From Thioalkalicoccus limnaeus (lineage in GTDB: Bacteria; Pseudomonadota; Gammaproteobacteria; Chromatiales; Chromatiaceae), in contig NZ_JBDKXB010000001.1 of NCBI RefSeq assembly GCF_041197575.1, positions 1 to 64,000 of the forward strand: a stretch of 64,000 nucleotides of DNA. The letters run 5' to 3'. Shown here one piece after another: positions 59,436 through 64,000 of this stretch (position 1 is its first letter; each line of letters opens with the position of its first letter). A program made the position numbers and the translations under genes. The notes beneath the pieces are model-generated. The model was not told the DNA's origin. It did no database searches and saw only the letters and a list, made by a program, of their open reading frames with translations.

Positions 59436-59451
59436 GGGGTCAGGTCTTGCA
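59436..59451. repeat. 16-bp RAYT-flanking repeat, right-facing copy
   Basis: GGGGTCAGGTCTTGCA, at the 3' side of the RAYT gene. It is the exact reverse complement of the copy at 60367-60382, so the pair brackets the transposase gene as inverted terminal elements. Confidence 0.75.
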
Positions 59452-59452
59452 T

Positions 59453-60337
59453 TCAAGCACCTTGCTTGCTTGAGGTTGCCGGCGCGCTGCAGTTTGGTGT
59501 GGCCTTGAGGCGTCGTACGGCGCGGCTCACCGTCGAGTAATGCACGCCGAAGAACGCGGCGATCTCCTGCATCGTGTAGACGCCGGTGGCGAAGGCTCGA
59601 GCCATGGCCTCGTCACGGTGGGGATACCGGCGCGCGAAGCCGGCGAGCGGCTCCGCCAACGGCCGGCGCTGCGCGCGTGGGACCTCGCGCAGCCGTTCCA
59701 AGGGCTTGGTCGTCGCGCGATGGCGCTCGGCGAACCCCTCACTGCCGAGAAAGACCTGATGACGCAGACCTTCCCAGATGCTCGCACCGCCGACCCCTTG
59801 GCGAACGAAATCCGCATACCCGGCCTGCGCGACGCCGCGTTCCTCGCCGAACTGCCCGAGCAGCCAATCCGTCTCCAACCACGCCGGCGCCGACGCCCGC
59901 CCGATCATCGCCCGGTAGCTGCTCCATGCCCACCCTTCCGCCGCCGGTACCATTCCCGCGCGCACGGGATTGAGTACGACGTAGCGCACGAGATCCAACA
60001 GGTACGCATCGCGTTCCACCAAGATGGCTTTGAAGCGTCCCTGGAACAGGTGTCCGACCAGCCCGTGGCGTCGGTTGCTCCTTTGGGTGTAGACACCGTT
60101 CAGCTGGCGCATACCCTTGGACAGGTTGGCCTCCGGTGTCTCGACGACGACGTGGTAATGGTTCGTCATCTGACAGTAGGCGTGGCACCGCCAGTTGAAC
60201 CGCTCACAGACATCGCCTAAGAGCTCCAGCCAAGCGCTGCGGTCCGCATCGTCACGATAGATGGCCTCACGCCGATCGCCGCGCGAGGTAACGTGGTAGA
60301 GCCCGCCGGCTAGCTCGATACGAAGGGGTCTGGCCAT
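59453..60337 (-). CDS. REP-associated tyrosine transposase (RAYT)
   Basis: A 294-aa Y1-type HUH transposase. The N-terminus is MARPLRIELAGGLYHVTSRGDRREAIYRDDADR. The HUH pair is His60/His62 in MTNHYHVVVETPEANLSKGMRQLNGVYTQ, and Tyr83 of NGVYTQ is the likely nucleophile. FQGRFKAILVERDAYLLDLVRYVVLNPVRAGM is the typical family core, and a C-terminal helix-turn-helix (MQEIAAFFGVHYSTVSRAVRRLK) may bind DNA. Such proteins nick short palindromic REP-type DNA. The gene is bracketed by 16-bp inverted repeats; copies of the same repeat lie elsewhere in this window. Confidence 0.9.
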   Translation of the reverse strand: MARPLRIELAGGLYHVTSRGDRREAIYRDDADRSAWLELLGDVCERFNWRCHAYCQMTNHYHVVVETPEANLSKGMRQLNGVYTQRSNRRHGLVGHLFQGRFKAILVERDAYLLDLVRYVVLNPVRAGMVPAAEGWAWSSYRAMIGRASAPAWLETDWLLGQFGEERGVAQAGYADFVRQGVGGASIWEGLRHQVFLGSEGFAERHRATTKPLERLREVPRAQRRPLAEPLAGFARRYPHRDEAMARAFATGVYTMQEIAAFFGVHYSTVSRAVRRLKATPNCSAPATSSKQGA

Positions 60338-60366
60338 GGGCTCAGTGTAGTCGGGCGGTGCTGGAT

Positions 60367-60382
60367 TGCAAGACCTGACCCC
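60367..60382. repeat. 16-bp RAYT-flanking repeat, left-facing copy
   Basis: TGCAAGACCTGACCCC lies about 30 bases upstream of the RAYT start. It is the exact reverse complement of 59436-59451. A further partial echo, CTGACCCCGCATTC, follows it twice. Confidence 0.75.
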
Positions 60383-60451
60383 GCATTCTGACCCCGCATT
60401 CCAACGGTTCAGATCGTCGCTCGCTTCACTCGGACGATCTAACCTTATTCG

Positions 60452-61531
60452 TTAGGGCTCTATCTTCTCGTACACGTTTAAGATATGCGCCTCAACATCC
60501 GCATATGTTCTCTTTATGAAATAAAATAGATCTACGCCGCTTAGGCTCGGAAGATCGTCTGGCTCGTCATATGGGTTGGCGGGCAACTGTATGCTTGCGA
60601 CTGACCGCACTTGGACAGGGCGAATAGCATCTAAGCTTTTCGTTTCGAATTCTCCGCTTGTTACGGTTAGCGGAAGCCTGCGGTGTTGCAGCACGTTTCT
60701 TAGCTTGTTCAGATAGTTGAATCGGTCGGTCGCCTTAAAAGCATCGACGGCCGGCGCAATGGAATTTGGATTCAGCGATAATTTCTCGGCAAACGTCCTG
60801 AGCTCTATTTCGCTTTCTCTGTAATTAGACAGGTAAATAGATGTAATTTCTTGTGCGAGCATATCGAGGGCTGATCGCAAGTTATTAATAAACCCGAGTG
60901 TCCTGTCATGGAAGTCATGATCGAATGGCGTGCGAATCTTATCTTCCGGGCGGTGGTTCGGAGAATTAGAAAATGAAACAGGAGAGTACCAAGTCTCTTT
61001 TAACAGGAACTCCATTGATTGCTTCGCAGATTTCATGCGAACCCCGACCGCATGATGCCGCGCAGCAATTCTCTTTTGATCCTCGGGTGCGCACTTACGC
61101 TTCACACGTAGCAAATATTGCTGCTCAATATCTGATACCGTCCAGGGGGAAAGAGAAGGCCGATAACTAACGATGCTCATTAAAGTTGGGCGCCAGGTTT
61201 CTTTCCTTCTGTATAGCAGCGCCTTGCAGTTGGGGCATTCGGCTCCGTCGGGGCTAGAAAGGGTTTCCCATTCTTTATCGTCAAAGCCGGCTACCTGCCC
61301 ACAGGACGGACAACGAAACAACGCAAAGTAGGTTTCGCATTTATTGCATCTATGTCCAGCACCGCCACACGACAAGTCCCTTTGGACTTTTGATGTTGCC
61401 CTTACCGTTTCATTGCAGTGAGGACACGGGAACTCAGCCCAGAAGTTGCCCGCTTGCTCGGAAAAGGGCTGGAGAATTACTTCGTGTCTTTTATCCATCG
61501 GTGGAAACCGCAATTTGGGGGGTGATAACAT
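60452..61531 (-). CDS. Zinc-ribbon protein with an HEPN-like R-x4-H motif; unknown function
   Basis: A 359-aa protein, lower in GC than its surroundings. Residues 36-102 hold nine cysteines in zinc-ribbon spacing: C36xxC39, C55 with C62xxC65, C74xxC77 and C99xxC102. The rest is helical. LGFINNLRSALDMLAQEITSIYLSN (about 212-236) precedes NYLNKLRNVLQHRRLPL, where Arg278-Asn-Val-Leu-Gln-His283 fits the HEPN RNase motif (R-x4-6-H). I do not recognise a named family. HEPN proteins are often RNases in toxin or antiviral systems, and this one lies between two TA pairs. An internal ATG at 61498 is an alternative start. Overall architecture and role are unconfirmed. Confidence 0.6.
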   Translation of the reverse strand: MLSPPKLRFPPMDKRHEVILQPFSEQAGNFWAEFPCPHCNETVRATSKVQRDLSCGGAGHRCNKCETYFALFRCPSCGQVAGFDDKEWETLSSPDGAECPNCKALLYRRKETWRPTLMSIVSYRPSLSPWTVSDIEQQYLLRVKRKCAPEDQKRIAARHHAVGVRMKSAKQSMEFLLKETWYSPVSFSNSPNHRPEDKIRTPFDHDFHDRTLGFINNLRSALDMLAQEITSIYLSNYRESEIELRTFAEKLSLNPNSIAPAVDAFKATDRFNYLNKLRNVLQHRRLPLTVTSGEFETKSLDAIRPVQVRSVASIQLPANPYDEPDDLPSLSGVDLFYFIKRTYADVEAHILNVYEKIEP

Positions 61532-61808
61532 TTTATTGCGGCGTTACCGGCACATTTCAAAGATGGCAATACGGAACCGGCCCATTACATCCATGCATTC
61601 TCCCATTAACGCTTCTAGTTCACCGAATAGCATTTCGAAGTGCATCTGTCCAATGCTGTGCAGAACGTGATTCATTCGTTCAACTGCTAGCTGTAGCCTG
61701 CGTGCAATGTCTGCTGAAAGCGCGATATCCGTTGTCGCAAAGCGAAAAGCGGGGTCAAGACTTGCCCCCGTTTGCTCTGAACGTTTGCTCTGAATGCGCT
61801 AGCGGGAG

Positions 61809-62042
61809 TCATTCGGTGCTTCCGTGCGTGGTGAGTTCCGCGGTCCGTTTTGCAAACTCCAGCATTGATCTGAGCGCGGCGTTGACCGCCTCAGAGTTCT
61901 GAAAAGCAGCGGCAACATCGGGGTCGAGAACCACGACGTTGGTGCTGCGCATGTACGCCTCGTAATGCTTGCCGCGAACGGCTTTGGAGAAATCAAAGTC
62001 GTACTCGGGGCGCAGATCGTCTTCGATGTCGTCAGAGTTCAT
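61809..62042 (-). CDS. Antitoxin of the BrnT-type pair
   Basis: A 77-aa acidic protein. RPEYDFDFSKAVRGKHYEAYMRSTNVVVLDPDVAAAFQNSEAVNAALRSMLEFAKRTAEL has the YDFSxAxRGKxYxxY start and the DPDVAxxFxxSxxVNxALR helix common to the short antitoxins that follow brnT genes. ATG 62042 is favoured because it lies just before the conserved region and close to the toxin's stop at 62032. It probably binds DNA and neutralises the toxin. Confidence 0.75.
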   Translation of the reverse strand: MNSDDIEDDLRPEYDFDFSKAVRGKHYEAYMRSTNVVVLDPDVAAAFQNSEAVNAALRSMLEFAKRTAELTTHGSTE

Positions 62043-62301
62043 AACGCTTCCGCTCATGTGCAGTTGCCTGTCGTGCGCTGATGATCCGAAACTCGTTGCC
62101 TTGCTCAGTATGTGCCACCACCAAGAGCCGACCCGAAGACGAGCGTCCTACGGTGATGAATCGCTGCTCCCCGACAGAATGATCCTGATCGGCGAACGTG
62201 CCAGCCAAGGGATCACCGAACACGGTGGCGGCCTCGTCGAAGTCTACCCCATGCTTGCGAAGATTGGCCTCGGCTTTCTTTGCGTTCCAGGCGAACTTCA
62301 C
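62032..62301 (-). CDS. BrnT-family ribonuclease toxin
   Basis: An 89-aa RelE-like toxin. MKFAWNAKKAEANLRKHGVDFDEAATVFGDPLAGTFAD is the standard BrnT start (W-x-x-x-K-x-x-x-N-xx-KHGV-x-F-x-E-A). It is followed by RFITVGRSSSGRLLVVAHTEQGNEFRIISARQATAHERKRYE, with the RxIxARxAxxxExxxYE tail. The family has been shown to cleave RNA. It overlaps the antitoxin gene by about 11 bases. The pair should be self-regulated. Confidence 0.88.
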   Translation of the reverse strand: MKFAWNAKKAEANLRKHGVDFDEAATVFGDPLAGTFADQDHSVGEQRFITVGRSSSGRLLVVAHTEQGNEFRIISARQATAHERKRYEL

Positions 62302-62450
62302 AGTATTTCCGTGCTCTCCTGCGGGTGCCGTGGGTTTCTACGCGCCCAACGCTGCGGTAAGCCGACCCGTGCGCCGCCATGCTTAAGATTAGCCCAAGAC
62401 GCTGCCGCGCGGGGTCGGCTTGACCGGTTCGCTAGGTGACTATGCGTGAT

Positions 62451-62466
62451 TGCAAGACCTGACCCC
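62451..62466. repeat. Third copy of the 16-bp RAYT-type repeat
   Basis: TGCAAGACCTGACCCC, identical to 60367-60382 and 2.1 kb from it, lies between the BrnT toxin and the IS4 fragment. A looser variant (GGGGTCAAGACTTGC) occurs near 61755. These scattered copies are the expected footprint of RAYT mobilisation. Confidence 0.65.
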
Positions 62467-62601
62467 CTCCTCTTGACCCTGGCTGCGCCGCACCCCCGTC
62501 TTCGTCGTGGCCATCGTGGTCTCCTGTCGTGATCAAGAACAGGGACCATTGTCCGCATCTCCCGCGCGCAGAACAGAACGCCAGCCAGTTGCCGGTTACA
62601 C

Positions 62602-63633
62602 TTGCTAACGCGCGACGCACCGCGCCATTGGCACTGGCGAGGGCGCCGCGTGCTGTTGACCGACGGAACCACGACGACCCTGCCCGACAACGAGGTGAAC
62701 CAGGCGGCGTATCCCCAGCCGGACAGCCAGAAGCCGGGCCTGGGCTTCCCGCTGATGCGCGTTCAGGCGCTGATCTGCCTGGGTAGCGGGGCGTTGTGCG
62801 ACGCCGCCACCGGCCCTTGTGTCGGCAAGGGCGGGGACGAGCAGACGCTGTTGCGTGAGATGCTCGACAACCTCGAAGGCGGCGATATCCTGCTCGGTGA
62901 TGCCTTCTACCCGACCTATTTCCTGCTTGCCGAGCTCATCGGCAACGGCATCGATGGACTGTTCGAGCAATACGGGGCGCGCAAGCGCAGCACCGACTTC
63001 GCCCTCGCTGAGGTCCTGGACAAACACGATCACATCGTCGTCCTGAGCAAGCCGAAGAAGCGTCCTGACTGGATGAGCCCCGAGGAATATGCCCGTCTGC
63101 CCGAGACGCTCAATGTGCGCGAGATCCAGTGTGGCGGAAAGCTCCTCGTGACCACCTTCCTCGATGCGAAGGACACGCCCAAAGGCGTCCTCAAGGCGCT
63201 GTATCGACGCCGTTGGCATGTCGAGCTGGACATTCGAAACATCAAGACCACGCTGGGCATGGAGACGCTGCGATGCAAGAGTCCCAAGATGGCTTGCAAG
63301 GAGCTGTGGGTGTACCTCCTGGCGTACAACCTGATTCGTCTGCTCATGGCGCAGTCCGCCTGGCTGAGCGACCAGATTCCGCGCCAACTCAGCTTCAAGC
63401 ACACCGTGCAGGTTTGGACCGCTTGGACACAGATCGCGCGCGGCAGCGAGGACGGCGAGAGCATGTACCAGCTCATGATCTTGATCGCCCGGACCCTTGT
63501 TGGTCTCAGGTCCGGGCGCATCGAACCCCGGTTGATTAAACGAAGGCGCAACCGCTTCGGATTGCTCATGGAGCCAAGAGCGGATGCCCGAGAACGCGTT
63601 CGGGCCTTTGGCCACCCGAAAAAGCAACGGTAA
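62602..63633 (+). mobile_element. IS4-family transposase, N-terminally truncated
   Basis: 343 visible residues of an IS4-type DDE transposase. The first catalytic Asp is in RGRRVLLTDGTTTTLPD, the second in ILLGDAFYPTYFLL, and the glutamate lies in the Y-(2)-R-(3)-E-(6)-K signature YRRRWHVELDIRNIKTTLGMETLRCKSPKMACKELWVYLLAYNLIR. The C-terminus (RRRNRFGLLMEPRADARERV) is complete. A full IS4 transposase has roughly 100 more N-terminal residues. Homologous-looking codons continue upstream to about 62551 (ISRAQNRTPASCRLHLL) without a start. It is therefore a defective element, and I see no left terminal repeat. Confidence 0.85.
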
Positions 63634-63789
63634 AGTTTGCTCCACAACAATGGCTTACGACCATCCCGGCAGGCGCAGACCGCTTAAGACCGTGCCATTC
63701 CGCACTGACCCCGTTTTCGCCGTCTTCGCGTTCTCCATGATGACGCCTAAACTTACCACTGAGTTGCGCGCGCAGTTTTGGGTCGGCGC

Positions 63790-63999
63790 TTACGCAATGG
63801 TTAGCCCTGGCGCGTGTAGATGCTCGGGCTTTATGTCATTGGGTATTCCGGCTCTGAATAAGCCAGGATTTGTGCTCGGATCCCACTGTCCGTTTGCGTT
63901 GGCAAAGACGACCCACGGGAAAAAGAAAGCGTTCGATATTGAACGTTCTTGTACTACTAGAACACGCAAATCGAAAGATATGTCGCTGTTGCTGTGACG
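63790..63999 (-). CDS. Partial C-terminus of an unidentified protein, cut by window edge
   Basis: The minus-strand frame is open from the right edge for 69 codons to a TAA. It includes LVVQERSISNAFFFPWVVFA, then NANGQWDPSTNPGLFRAGIP and NDIKPEHLHAPGLTIA. The composition is protein-like and lower in GC, like the zinc-ribbon/HEPN gene, so it is probably real, but I do not recognise the family and its beginning lies outside the window. It may be another accessory gene. Confidence 0.35.
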   Translation of the reverse strand, partial: RHSNSDISFDLRVLVVQERSISNAFFFPWVVFANANGQWDPSTNPGLFRAGIPNDIKPEHLHAPGLTIA

Positions 64000-64000
64000 G

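Noticed and set aside
59330..59440. Repeat array considered as a CRISPR
   Set aside because: The 13-bp units are contiguous without unique spacers and no cas gene is present; it is a simple tandem repeat.
1..64000. Search for tRNA, rRNA and known riboswitch structures
   Set aside because: I saw no cloverleaf with a GTTCGA-type T-arm plus CCA-end pairing, no conserved rRNA blocks and no familiar riboswitch core; small or divergent RNAs could be missed by eye.

Overview
The window is GC-rich (except for a lower-GC patch near 60.4-62 kb) and densely coded, with many 4-bp start/stop overlaps and ATG/GTG starts. The gene content fits a free-living gammaproteobacterium, most likely a purple-sulfur-bacterium relative (Chromatiales/Chromatiaceae). 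This placement is inferred from gene families and base composition; no rRNA or marker gene is present. I found no tRNA, rRNA, CRISPR array or prophage.

Layout. 0-7.5 kb: stress and housekeeping genes (HdeD-like protein, baeRF-clan host-attachment protein, NhaP-type antiporter, MazG, cNMP-gated MscS-like channel, isochorismatase-fold hydrolase) with small gene remnants between them. 8-12 kb: a four-gene minus-strand operon (PRTase-TRSP, HAD, PRTase-PELOTA 'StiP', HpcH/HpaI lyase). It matches the nucleotide-like-metabolite module known from Ter stress systems, but no ter gene is present here. 12.5-23 kb: MgtE-like Mg transporter, methyltransferase, a frameshifted processive glycosyltransferase, two tandem CNNM/CorC-type proteins, a wrecked P-type ATPase fused to a transposase scrap, and an AI-2E/PerM-type transporter.

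23.5-37.7 kb is the most coherent block. opgG and opgH (osmoregulated periplasmic beta-glucan synthesis) bracket a 180-aa unknown gene. They sit beside a free-standing GH94 protein resembling the C-terminal half of cyclic beta-1,2-glucan synthase, a discoidin-containing six-hairpin glycosidase, a GH1 beta-glucosidase, and an SbmA/ABCD-like ABC protein whose nucleotide-binding domain has lost the Walker A glycines, the Walker B glutamate and the H-loop. Together they look like a locus for making, moving and recycling beta-glucan. An array of four perfect inverted repeats lies just beyond it (38.09-38.24 kb).

38-45 kb: a baeRF protein, SRPBCC protein, hydrolase, GNAT, and a LysR/azoreductase/pirin unit. 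45-54 kb: an RND (MMPL-like) exporter, YCF48-like propeller, DUF1329 and DUF1302 cluster, probably a trans-envelope route for a hydrophobic cargo, with a divergent patatin phospholipase. 53.7-58.2 kb: a secreted gluzincin peptidase, a PepSY membrane protein and a CpxRA-like two-component system. 58.6-64 kb is accessory DNA: a HigBA-type toxin-antitoxin pair, a RAYT transposase with 16-bp inverted repeats, a 13-bp tandem array and a duplicated scrap of the response regulator, an AT-richer gene for a zinc-ribbon protein with an HEPN-like R-x4-H motif, a BrnT-type toxin-antitoxin pair, a truncated IS4 transposase and an unidentified partial gene at the right edge.
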